Shown here in pieces: positions 11,005-22,500 of a stretch of 64,000 bases of DNA. Below the pieces are notes generated by a model. The model was given only the letters and a program-made list of their open reading frames with translations. It did no database searches and was not told the DNA's origin. The DNA lies in contig CM057160.1 in NCBI GenBank assembly GCA_029962745.1, positions 102,501 through 166,500 on the forward strand, given 5' to 3'. This stretch comes from Echinometra lucunter (taxonomy: Eukaryota; Echinodermata; Echinoidea; Camarodonta; Echinometridae). The first letter of the stretch is position 1. Each line of letters begins with the position of its first letter. The translations under genes were made by a program, and so were the position numbers.

Positions 11005-12977
11005 AACAGGTGTCACCTTGTCCCAGTAGGCGATCGGTTAAAAGTCATGTAAAGTTTGGGTAGCAAAAAGAAAATGGACATGAAGCTGATTAAATGTTGT
11101 CTCACATTGTCCACTTTGCATAAAAAGATGTATGAGGTCATGTGATTTTCCAGTTGTGATTTCCAATGAATTTTAGCTGACTGTACAGTATATATTTGAA
11201 ATGAAGACAATATAATGGCTACACTCAACTCTACATGTATATTAGGTAAGCTCCGTCGATATTTTAATGATATTTCAATTTGCTGATATTTTGCTGATAT
11301 TGAAATTGAAAGAAATATTGTTAAATCGACTTTTCCCAGTATTCTGTTCTCCGATAGTTAGTATCATAGAAATCAACAAAATATCGACATCAGTTTTATA
11401 CTACATTTATTCTTTTCTTTCACAACTAATCGACCTGACAAATTAATTCTTTACTTTCTGACGATCATAATAGTTCCGCTGGTTGTCGTCAGGAAATATA
11501 AACCACCAACGAAGCTGAGGTGAAACAAGTAACTTGACAACATGATTCTTCACTTTCTGATGATCGTAGTTTTGCTGGTCGTCTTCAAGAAACATAAACC
11601 GCGAACGGGACAGAGGTGAAACGGCCGACTTATAAATAAGTTCTTAACCTTTTGACATTGATAATAGTTTGAATGGTCGTCAGAGTCACCTTCAAGAAAT
11701 ATAAATCGCCAACGAAACAGAGGCAAAACGGGTAACTTGACAAATTAAATCAAGCTTCTGGGAACTGGGGAAACCCCTTAAAACAAGATGACCTTATCCC
11801 AAAAATCACCGACATGAGCATGTTTAAAATCGCTACAGATATATATTCTTTGTTTTGTTTTTACAAATTATTGATATATTGGGTTTTAATGATATTTTTT
11901 TCAGTGATATATCAGAAATTTGTTATATCGACAGAGCTTAATATTAAGACCCCTGCATGATGACTGCTCCTCACACAATGATTACAGTGCTTCTTTACAC
12001 TTGTCATGTAAAGAGAACTCTCACTTGCTTTTAAAATCACACGTAAAATCACACAGTGCCGCACAGAGTCTATGAAAATGTACCTCTAGACTTTTTCTCC
12101 TAGACCTACTCTCCCCCCCCCCCCCTCTTTCTCTCCTTTTCTTTTAAACTTTAATAATACTGTAGTCTTTCCTTTTGCTTGATTAGGACTTTTAAGTTGA
12201 TTAGCAATACTCATGTAAGTGAATTTAATTTAATATTATATGTTTTTGTACTCCTGAAGAGCATCCAGATACCTATCATACATGTATCTACATATGCATT
12301 CTCGTTTTGAAATGCAAATGTACATATATGCTTGTACTTTTCCTTGTGCTGCAGGGATGCGTAGGCTTATGTATACATGCAAGTGGCAGAACTGTTATCT
12401 TTATGACTCAGCATTGTCAATCATGGCAACGTCTACAAACAGTTGACATTGTGTTGATTTAAGCAATGATATTTCCTGCTTTGTTGTAGTGCAGTTCAAA
12501 TTCTCCTTTTTCCCTGTTTGTACCTTATTACACAAATTTATACACATTTTTTCTTTTGTTTTTGCTGCATTTTAATATGCTGACCAGCATTATGCTTGCT
12601 TTCCTAAGGAGATATGAATTTGGGAGGAAGATATTCCATAGTCTACGATTATGAGTATAAATTATTAGCATCCCAAGAAGTAAAGTACGGTACTGTAAAC
12701 ACAAAATATTTTGTGGTATGGAAATTTTCGCACATTTTGAGCAGCACGATACTCAAAAATAAACCTGCTCGAAATATTTTGTTTATTTTGCACATAAACA
12801 CATTTATCCTCATTGTGACTGAAAATTTAAAAATGCATGATTGTGTTTCACTCGGCTAAAAAAGCGTGAAAAATTAATGGCACGAATATTTCCATTTTTA
12901 CAGTAAATGCATGAACTGGAATAATATACATGTAGTGTTACACTGTATGTAGTATGTACAGTTAAGTGTGGGCACAA
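11005..12977. other. non-coding stretch with tandem-like blocks
   Basis: The segment 11440-11720 contains three related blocks with 'aacataaaccgc.aacg...gaggtgaaac' motifs spaced about 110 bp apart, a diverged tandem duplication. A C-run lies at 12112-12125. No gene was recognised. Confidence 0.4.
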
Positions 12978-12981
12978 TTAA

Positions 12982-13669
12982 AGGAGAAGTCCAGACAATT
13001 TCATTAAAATTACACTATAAAGCTTAAAATTCACGCTAACAGACAATGCTACTTTCATTTATCAAAGTGATTTCTGTGATTTTTAAATACCGAGTAAGTG
13101 TTGGCTTTCTTACTCCGAATAATTTAATTTCCCACCGAAACCCAAATATGGTCATTGATCGTGTGACGTAGGCGATACAGTTGCACTGCGCAGGCGCACT
13201 TTATTCTCTGCACATTCTTTATGCAAAATGCCAGTATGTCTGGCTTTTGGGTGTACAAATCACACCAGTTCTGTTCCAAAGAGAAGTTTTTTTGCAGTCC
13301 CAAATCCCCTGACGGACAGAGAGAGATGTGCCTGATGGATTAATGATATTAAAACGGACAAATTCGACTTCATAACTTAGAAATTTTCAAAGTTAAAGAA
13401 AGTGTGCGAAGACCACTTCGAGCCGGAATGTCGTACACGCATATCGCTTGCATCGCCTGGCCTACCTGTGGTGCATTAGCTACGTCACTGGGCCTGGGTG
13501 CGAACTGTATTGTGGATGAAAATGGGCTCGTACCAGAACTACTGTTTATAAAAGTTAATTGTTGATTACTCGGTAATCCTAGGGTATGTCGGGTAAAGTA
13601 AGACATTTTCTAGCTTCTGAGTTTTTCTCTTTATGATCCATGCTTACCGAAATCGCCTAGACTTCTCCT
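12982..13669 (+). mobile_element. TTAA-flanked Kolobok-like element carrying a decayed THAP domain
   Basis: TTAA lies at 12978-12981 and 13670-13673. The termini read AGGAGAAGTCCAG on the left and AGGAGAAGTCTAGG on the right (minus strand). Inside, a plus-strand frame beginning at 13228 has THAP-domain features (separate entry). TTAA duplication together with a THAP-type zinc finger is the combination known for Kolobok transposases. Assignment to Kolobok is therefore an inference from two independent features. At 688 bp it cannot be autonomous. Confidence 0.75.
13228..13479 (+). pseudogene. broken THAP-type zinc-finger fragment
   Basis: The frame starts MPVCLAFGCTNH, placing two cysteines at residues 4 and 9 as in the C2CH finger of THAP domains. 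It continues through AVPNPLTD and a conserved-type Trp, then reaches VCEDHFEPEC, the C-x2-H half of the finger. Two in-frame stops, TGA at 13333-13335 and TAG at 13378-13380, interrupt it, and the frame ends at 13477-13479. It is therefore a relic, probably the N-terminus of a DNA transposase. A host THAP protein pseudogene is the alternative, but the position inside TTAA-bounded ends favours a transposon origin. Confidence 0.7.
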
Positions 13670-13673
13670 TTAA

Positions 13674-15136
13674 TGTACATGTACATGTAAAGTATTTGTA
13701 AAACTTGCCATGGAAACCATATGAGTATTTCTGGGCAAGAGTGTTTTCAAACAAATCTGGAGCTAATTTAACATGTTTGAATAGTTTTGAATGATACAGT
13801 GAACATGTTCCTGCCTTTGAAAGTTTAACACACAATCATGGATAGGAAATTTTCAGACCAGACCAGACCAGAATAAAGCTCATTTCATACTACATGTACA
13901 TGTACTGGTTTGGGGAATGAACTGAGTGATTCTCCAACATTCTCTGTCTGACTGTGAACTACCGGTAGATTTCTACATGTACAGGCAACTTTCTGATGTC
14001 AGACACATTGCTTTATTGATGCCAAAAGAGTATTAGGGTTGAATTACATATAAAGGATTATTGGATGAGATTTGAAAGAGCAATCAGATTATACTTGGTA
14101 CTAATCCCTAAATTGAACCCAATTACACTTCTGAATTTCCCTTCTTGAATAAAAGTGTTTTGTCTGAGGCTTTATTTCTTTTCACAAGACTGTGTGAGCT
14201 CCTCACTAAAGCAACCCTAAAACTAAAAAAAAATAAAAAAAAATAACATATATCTGTTTTCCCTCAAGGTAAAGTTGAAAAGACACTGTATGAAGTAGTG
14301 AATTATATGTTTCTAGATCTCTCAAAAAAATGTTGTTGGCCTGTTAGGCAGAAAAATATTATGTACAACACTGCATAAGCTTCAATAGATACTGATTTCT
14401 AAACACATTCTGGAGATCAGCCCAAAGAGTTCTGATTTTCTGAATGTACACTGTGTTTCACGACAGAGCTCTACCATGAAGTTTTAGAAGTCCATGGTCA
14501 GATAGAGTTACCGGTAGACTTGATTACTGATGTACATGTAGATATTTTTTTAAAAATTGTTTGATTTCATGGAAATGACTAACATGTGATGCATGTGTAG
14601 TCAAGCCGAAAAGTGAGGAGAATGACATTCTTGGAAGTGGAAAATGAAAGTGTCTTGGCCAACATGGCTCTTCAGAGCCTTCAGAGGGATATTTTTCTGT
14701 TTCATAGTGTACATGTACACTGTACTTTCATAATATCTGTCTTCACATTATTAATGCATTTACATCCGCTGTAGCTCTTAGAAGCCTATGATAGCCAATT
14801 AGCCACATTATTGTCATAATTGTAACTGTCAGCATTCCTCTCCTTTGACTTTAAGCTGTGATGACTGCAGACTCCAAACACTTTGCCAAATACTCATAGC
14901 AGAACAATAGGCTTTTTCTTACTCCTTGATCCGAAAGAAAAGCTCGAATGGGGTAACAAAAGCAGACTGTTGCAGTTCATTGATCGAGGTAGCGTACCCC
15001 TGCTTGTGTGTGTAGTATCTGTGACGAAAACACCACGCTACTCCACTTTTGACTGCTGTGGTAATAGTCTATTTTTGCAGACTCTACATGTAAAAAAGTA
15101 CAGGTATAGGACTGTATTTGTAGTAAATGTTATGGA
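13674..15136. other. non-coding stretch
   Basis: AT-rich, with several ACATGTAC and ACCGGTAG motifs. The frame at 14883-15176 has no recognisable domain and runs into the MITE at 15137. No gene assigned. Confidence 0.4.
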
Positions 15137-15382
15137 TATGGTGGCCCTGACAACAGGTCATGTACATGCGCCGTGAATTTCATGGCGAATGGACAAGAAA
15201 TTTCACGACTGGGAGTTTGGAACGCAAAGTTTGTGTCCTGGGTCACGAAATTTGCGACCCAGATTGCGAATTTCATGAACTAGGATGCTAACTTTGCGTA
15301 CCTGCCGTGAAAGTCATGTCCACTGGCCACAAAATTCACGGCATACATGACCTGTAGTTGAGCGTACTTCAGGGCCACCATA
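15137..15382. mobile_element. palindromic MITE (TATGGTGGCCCTGA ends)
   Basis: The ends are inverted copies of TATGGTGGCCCTGA. The next 40 bases also pair (ACAGGTCATGTA with TACATGACCTGT). The interior repeats CGTGAATTTC motifs in both orientations. A TA target duplication is possible (TA is the outermost dinucleotide on both sides). Length is about 246 bp, non-coding. Confidence 0.7.
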
Positions 15383-16671
15383 CAGTATATGGATGTAATA
15401 ATATTTCAGAACACACATAATAATAATGATAACAATATGTGACATTTATATTACCCTTAATACATATTTCATTCGCAAACAGTTTGTTAGTTTCCTGCAT
15501 ACATGTACATGTAGGCTCATTTGATAATTTGATGTAGGATTTCTGTGTGTTGGGGGGGGGGGGGGGGTCTGAATCTTGATGGTAAGGATCATTTACAATT
15601 AAGCATGTGGGTAGTTTTTGTATAATGTGCCTGGGTCTTGAGAACCCCATTAGTCTTATTGTATCACTAAACAGAGCCAAAGTCTTTTTCTTCTTTTTTC
15701 TTTTTTTTTAGTTATGTTTGTACATGTACGTACATAGTATTGCATAGATCTGGAAATAGAAGTTTTTAAAAAAAAGGAGAGAAAAAGAAAAGAATTTTTG
15801 GAGGATGATTTGTTGTTAGCATTTGTAAATCAGTATTTAAAAGACATACTCTTAATGGTTGTTGGTGGAACAATTTTAATAAGTACTGCTTGGTTTTTTT
15901 TTTCTTCTTATATTACATGTACATGTTGATGAATGATGACAATCATGACATTGTTTTCTTTCTGATGAGTTAGTTACATGTAGAACATACATGTAGGGTC
16001 TGAAAGATTAAACTACACAGATCCTGTTGGGGATAGAAAACAAATTGTGTAAGTGGGGAAAGAGATCACTGTCAGTATTCATGTTTGTGCGAAGTGGCAT
16101 CCAAACATAAAGCCTTTAGGGTAGAGTGGTATTTAGTGGCATGCCCTTGTGTGGATCATTTTACAGCTTTGGAGACTTGGAGTGAGACTTTGAATCAAAC
16201 TGTGGTTTTTAGAACATTTGTTTAGTGGACATGTGGATTGACATGTAGTCGTTATTAAGGTGGAGAGAGGTAGGCCTTCAATCTATTTTTGATGTTGGTT
16301 TTCACTGGTTGGTAATAGTCAGACCAGGGAGATGGGAGTTTGACTCCCATCTCCCTGGTCAGACAATTTACAAAGAAATTTGCACAGATTGGTTTTTCTA
16401 TCATGAACTTACATTTACATGTAATTACCGATAGTCATTTGAAGAGATCCTTGCCGGGGATCCTTGAATGCTACATGTACATGTAGATGTACATTGTACA
16501 TGTACATCATGATATACATGTACACGTAGTAAGCAAAAGTAGAAGAAGTGGGCCGAGACATACTGTACATGTACATACACTATACATGTCAATTATGATA
16601 CCCGGTGTGATAACATGCCCGTATAGATTACCTGTATAAATGTACATGTACATGTACATGTACGTACTTGG
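15383..16671. other. non-coding stretch with ACATGTAC repeats and a hairpin
   Basis: Dense in ACATGTACATGT motifs at 16474-16507, 16564-16590 and 16640-16665. A G-run lies at 15552-15566. An 18-bp perfect stem with a 3-nt loop lies at 16322-16360. No exon recognised. Confidence 0.4.
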
Positions 16672-17060
16672 TGGCAAACCCGGAGAATAGGGGACCGGGA
16701 CCGGAACGCGTGCGCTGTATTCATTTGTGTGCAAGCAATTAATGCAGCCCAGTGGCAGCAGCCGGCGACGGGGACGATCTGCACAAGATTTAGCGATAAA
16801 ACATTTGTGAGTTTGAGAACATTTCTGGCCAAAATCAAAATGATTTTCATCACATAACCAAAAATCTGAAAGCCGAGAGGACGATGTAATATATTAGAAC
16901 ATAATTACTTGATTAAAACATATTTTAAAGTCATTTTGAATTTGATTATGGACTTGTCGCATACCCTGACTCTCGGCTGTCTCTGTCGATCTCTGCACTG
17001 CACGAATGGCAATATAATGCATGCGCGTGCGTTCCGGTCCCCTATTCTCCGGGTTTGCCA
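16672..17060. mobile_element. palindromic MITE (TGGCAAACCCGGAGAATAGG ends)
   Basis: The left end TGGCAAACCCGGAGAATAGG and the right end are perfect inverted repeats for at least 25 bp, continuing imperfectly through GGACCGG and GTGCG motifs. The centre is AT-rich. Length 389 bp, non-coding. Superfamily unknown; no clear target duplication was seen. Confidence 0.8.
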
Positions 17061-17071
17061 TTTACACCAGT

Positions 17072-17228
17072 GGAGCGTTTCATGAAAGGACTTGTCGGAT
17101 GTTTTATCCGACAAAGTCTGTTTTATCCGACAGTTGCCATAGTAACGATGCTTCTCAGCCAATCAAAATCAAGGAAAGATGTCAGATCTGACAACTTGTC
17201 AGACAATAAATGTTGATGAAATGCTCGC
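17072..17228. mobile_element. GGAGCGTTTCATGAAA-family MITE, copy 2
   Basis: The left end GGAGCGTTTCATGAAAGG is retained; the right end is degraded (gatgaaatgctcgcc). The interior contains CAGCCAATCA and repeated TATCCGACA stems. It lies 11 bp after the preceding MITE. Confidence 0.65.
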
Positions 17229-17783
17229 CAGAACTGCAGTGACCAGTGGCACTTACACGTACTTGCCTCGCAAAATTAAAATACAGTTATCAGGATTGTG
17301 TACATACTATAATGTTGTTTTCACCAGCAGGACTTTCATGTTGCAGGGCACTACATCATACATGTTTGTAATACACATAAAATTGTAACCATTGATGTCT
17401 GTACATGTACAGCTCAGTGATCAAGTTGTGTGACACATATGCATTGTGTTTGCTCATCCTGAAAACTATTTTGACATTGTTTACCAACTCGATGCATGCA
17501 TGGTGATGATCACAAATCAGGCAGAAACAAATCGGTCATTTACTTGCAAATAAGCTTGTTTTTTTTCTGTTATGAAGGTACGATGTAGTTTTGTTCACAA
17601 TCATGCAAATTTTAAGACCAGGATTACCAGTTTTGGCAAGCTACATGCATACATGGTTGATTTTACCTCAATTTACTTACATGTACTTTATTGACAGAAA
17701 TCAGAAATTACAATGAAGATTCTCTTTTTTTCAGTTTGTGTATTTTTGTTTTATTTATTTTTTTCCTCTTTTTTCTTTCTGAA
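17229..17783. other. non-coding stretch
   Basis: No gene seen. ACATGTAC-type motifs near 17401 and 17680, and a T-run near 17560. Confidence 0.35.
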
Positions 17784-18753
17784 GAGAATATTCTCTCAGT
17801 ATTTTGAAGCTTTAAGGTACATGTGAACTCAGCCAGACATGGTTTGAACTTGGCTTTGATGATCCTGAAATGATGCCAAAGAAATTTATGCACTTTGTAT
17901 GGTGGTTTTTCAAAAGGGTCAATGTTCGATGTGAGGTATTACTTTTTGTGTTAAGTGATTACACAATGGTAAAATATTTTTTGATATGTGATCGAGAATA
18001 GAATTCTAAGAAGAATAACATAAAAAATTTGATGATTTTCTGTGGAAATCAGTGCATTTGGGCTAATTTTCTCATGAAAAATCAAGAGTTGACCAAAAAA
18101 TTTGAGTATGAGGTATGATGTAAAAGTGGGTACCCAGCTTCGCGCATTGCAGTTGTGCTGCGCGCTAGACTGTACAATATGTATTATACCTTGCGCGCAT
18201 TTTGCTAGAATTACGCGACGTCAAAATGACGTCAAAGTGGGTACCCACTTGAAATTGGGTCACAGCTGAGGGGTCAAAAATATCCTGAAATCATACCACA
18301 TTCAGGGGTTTCCTTGGCAACAAGGCTTTTAAAAAAAAAATAGGCAGTTGATTTTCTGCTAATAAAATCACGCTCTTTTAAATGAACTACATGTAACATT
18401 GTTTCGGCATTGGGTAACCCCTTTAAGAGAATATTTCCGAGAATATGCACTCCTTCTAGACCAACCTGTATCTTCTGGAGCTTTAAGATTCTGTGAACTT
18501 AGCCAGATATGTTTTAACCTGGCTTTGATGATCCTGAAAATCTGAAGTGATGCCAAAGCAAAATTGCACAAGAGAATCTAGGGCCCAATTTGTTCACAAA
18601 TGGAAGTTATTGCATTTGTGAAGAGAATATATTCCCAAGAATTTCCACTCCATCTAGACCAACCTGTATTTTCTGGAGCTTTAAGATTCTGTGAACTGTA
18701 ATTTAGCCAGACATGTTTGAACCTGGCTTTGATGATCCTGAAACGATGCCTTG
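17784..18753. repeat. three diverged tandem units, interrupted by a TTAA element
   Basis: Units at 17784-17892, 18425-18569 and 18617-18753 share the core GAGAATAT...GGAGCTTTAAG...GAAC...AGCCAGA.ATG.TT.AACTTGGCTTTGATGATCCTGAAA...GATGCC. The 468-bp element at 17955-18422 lies between the first and second units, so the tandem array is older than that insertion. Confidence 0.65.
17955..18422 (+). mobile_element. TTAA-flanked element, about 480-bp family, copy 2
   Basis: TTAA lies at 17951-17954 and 18423-18426. Same left end (GTGATTACACAATGGTAAA) and same right end (CATTGGGTAACCCC) as the copy at 7438-7921, with the shared internal AAAGTGGGTACCC and GCGCATTGCAGTTGTG segments. Confidence 0.75.
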
Positions 18754-19425
18754 GCCAGAGTTTGTTTGACATCTTAGTGATTAATGACTCCCTATAAATG
18801 CATAGCTTCTTAAATCTGATAGGATCCCTGTATCATACATGTAGGCCTGCAGCATTCTTCTTGTGAGGCCCTCCGTCTGGTCTGGTAGAAGATTGCACAG
18901 ATCTCCAAACGTATTCCACTCAAATTATATGTTGAACTTTACAATGTAAAAAATGCACTGCTCTTAATATTGTGTTGCAACTTAAGTCCCAATAGATTGA
19001 TGTTTATAAATCACAACTTTATCACTTGAAAAATATATGTTCTTGATTGTGTTTTCCTCAAATTCTATCAGGCCTTCTCTGCTTAAAGAGGTGGAAGACA
19101 AATTATTGTCTTCTTTTTTCCCCCCAAGTACTGTCCATATTAGGGTCTCAAGTGCAATTATGTGGTAGGGGAAATCAGGATTGGAGTTTATTTCTCACAA
19201 AATAAGTACTGATATTGATAATATAGCTTTCAGCAACATCCTTTTACAAAAGTTCCATGCATGTGTTCTGATTGCTAATCTACAGATTTTGACCACCTGG
19301 AGTCCTAGATCTGCACCATGTATATTTCCATAGCTTCTCTGCTGGAGTCCTGAGCTGAAGGAAAGAGTGGAGAAGAAATCATCAGCCAGGGCTTGCCCAG
19401 CCCTGTGCAGGGGAAGAGATACAAG

Positions 19426-19542
19426 ATGGCCTCCAGTTCGATCAGTGCCCTCAACGAACGTTTGAGGAGCTCAGCGGGCAAAGGGAACTGGGAGGAAATT
19501 GATCAGCTCCTCCGACATGGGGCAACCTTTGAAGCTGACAAG
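19426..19542 (+). CDS. ANKRD6: ANKRD6-like exon 1 (start codon, ankyrin repeat 1)
   Basis: Encodes residues 1-39, MASSSISALNERLRSSAGKG through FEADK, ending at donor AAG|gtacag. It lines up with the N-terminus of vertebrate ANKRD6 (ALSERLL...GAR). Kozak context acaagATGG. A 5' UTR precedes it; a possible acceptor (tttccatag) ends at 19333, which would make the UTR spliced. Confidence 0.85.
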
Positions 19543-22500
19543 GTACAGTATGAGATACAGTTGTACATGTAGGAGTCAGTATTAATATTACAACATGAAG
19601 GTGCATTAAAAGCTTTCAAATTGTGGATCCATAAAAAATTCACATATTTGTGACAGACAGCCATTTTTGTGTGAAAACTGCACAAGGTGCAAAATTTCAG
19701 GATTAAAGAAGACCTTTTGAAACACAGTGTTGCAACAATAAAATTGTAGTATATACACCATCCAAGCAAAAGCAAAAGCAAACAACATGAATGTAAAAAT
19801 GAGTACCGGTAGCAGATCAACAGCACCTACATGTAGTTTGAAGTATGTGTACACAGGGTTCTCACTAGAAAAAAAAACACACACTGTTCCCACTCTGAGC
19901 AAAGCGTGGAAGTTTAAGAAGTTTTACAGAATAACACCTAAAGTTAGGTGTGGCGGCAGTATATGCTATAGTAAAAGGATGAAAAATACTTCTTGGTAAG
20001 CAGGAGTTGTCTACTAATGGCATAAAAGTAAAAATACATTGCCAAAAAGCAAAACAATCTGTGACATTTATCATTATTGTTAGGAATATATACTCCAATA
20101 TGTTTTTACCCTTGTTGCCACGCATGGTGCAGCAATTTCACACATGGTTCTTCCTTGTCTGAAACCCTTTACGCATGGTACTCACGGGCGTCGCTAAAGG
20201 GGGGGTGTGGGGGGGTGTGACACCCCCCCACTCAAAATTCTTGTCGGCAAATTCACGATCGCTGTCGGCAAAAAAAAAAATAGGAGATAGAGAGAGAGAG
20301 AGAGGGAGAAAGGAGAGGGAAGAGGAAGGAGGAAAAAAAGGAAAAAAGAGGAGTAAGGTGCCCAAATAGAGTCATATTCGGCTTATTTACTTGTGCATTT
20401 TGACGACGAAATAATACTGGTACCACGAAAGAGAGTGTATATTTTTCCTCACTCGCTGCGCTCGCTTGTATTATATTTAGATACAGGATGTTTTCGGAAA
20501 GCAAACACATTCGGCTAGTGAGATGAACACTATATAATCTAGATATCTTTAGGCCCATCATGTATTTTGATGAAGGAGTATTACTTCTACCATAAAAAAG
20601 TATGTATATTTTTCCTAGCTCGCTGCGCTCGCTCGTATTATATTCACATACAGGATGTTTTCGGAAAGCAAACATATTCGGCAAATGAGATGAACACAAA
20701 TATATAATTTAAATAAATTATCTTTAGGCCCATCATGTATTTTGATGAAGAATTATCACTTCCACCATAAAAAGAGTATGTATATTTTCCTCGCTCGCTG
20801 CGCTCGCTCGTGTAATATTTAGATATAGGATGGTCTTAAAAGGAAATAAATTAGGTAGGAGATGTGACCAAATATATCAAAATAGGTACCTTAAAGGCCA
20901 ATCGTGTATTTTGATGAAGAACTTTCACTTCTACCATGAAAAGGATTATGATTTTTTCCTCGCTCGCTACGCTCGCTCGTATAATATTCAGATACAAGAT
21001 GGATTGGGGAAAGCAAACAAATTTTGCAAGCTATAGGCCCATCGTGTATATTGATGAAGAATTATCACCTACCATAAAATAGAGCATATATTTCTCCTCG
21101 CTCGCTGCGCTCGCTCGTATAATATTTAGATACAGGATAGTCTTTGAAAGCAAATGAATTAGATAAGAGAGGTGACCAAAATCAAGATATCCACTTTCAC
21201 TTCTATCATGCAAAGGAGTAAATATGTATTTTTGCTCGCTCGCTACGCTCGCTCGTACAATATTCAGATACAAGATGGATTTGGGAAAGCAAACGAATTC
21301 GACAAGTGAGGTGACCAAATGTACCTGTATAAGTTAGATATCTCATAGTTAATACCATCGTGTATTTTGATAAAGAATTGTCACTTCTACCATGAAAAAT
21401 AGATTTTTTCCTCGCTCGCTGCGCTAGCTCGTATAATATTAAGATTTAGGATGGTCTTTGAAACCGAATGAATCAGGCCAGAGAGGTGACCAAATATAAT
21501 TAATTTAGATATCTTTAAGCCCACCATGTAGTTTGATGAAGAACTATCACTTAAGTACGTAAGAGAGTGTATATTTTTCCTCGCTCGCTGCGCTCGCTCG
21601 TATTATATTTAGATACAGGATGTTTTCGGAAAACAAACACATTCGGCAAGTGAGGTGAACAAAATATAGTTCAAAAGGATAATATGATAGAGGTGCACAA
21701 TTGAACATGCCTCAATGGGCTTTATACAGTTGAATTTACCGACGTTGGTCGTCGGCAATCGGTGGCATTATTTGTCGGCAATCTGGCCTCTACACCCCCC
21801 CATTCAAAATAGTCTAGCGACGCCCCTGATGGTACTGGAACCATGGATGTTATGTACTGGCAAGAACCATGTGTGTACATGTACATGTATGTTGCATACA
21901 GTTGTAAGAACAGCTTTTTTAAATGTTCACTTTGTGCAAAATGAAAATTTCCTAGGGTTGGAAAGTGTTTGCCTTTATGGTTTAGTGATCACTTGCTTTG
22001 TATGCATACACTGTATGACAGGTTTTGAGTTATGAAATTGTTTTCCTGTCCCAGTATACAAATCATGACTTTAAAAAAAAAAAAAATCACTGCTTTAAAG
22101 CTGCTATGAATTGACAGAAAATGCTACGTGTGAAAATATTCGAGCTGATGAGGAGGGGGTATCACAGGATCGGGAGGAAAGAGTGAGAAAGGAAGACTCT
22201 GGAGTGCACGTTGTCCAGTATTCTTCTCTGCCATGTCCCTCTTTAGCCAAGTTTGGCTCCCGCTGTTACTATCCTATGAAGATAAGTACTTAGGCACTTT
22301 GTATCTCTGCAGGAGCCTTCTCTCATTCATGCCTGGAGTGTAGGGGTGAATAGGGCTGTCTTTACTAACTACTGGGAGGTGCCTTGCTGTGTGTGCAAAC
22401 ATAGCTTCTGACCCTTAACCCAGACTGACCTGCTTTGACCCTCTCCTTCAGGTTCACTGTAGAATGAGGAACAGACATTCTGTGTAATCTGTGCATGATA

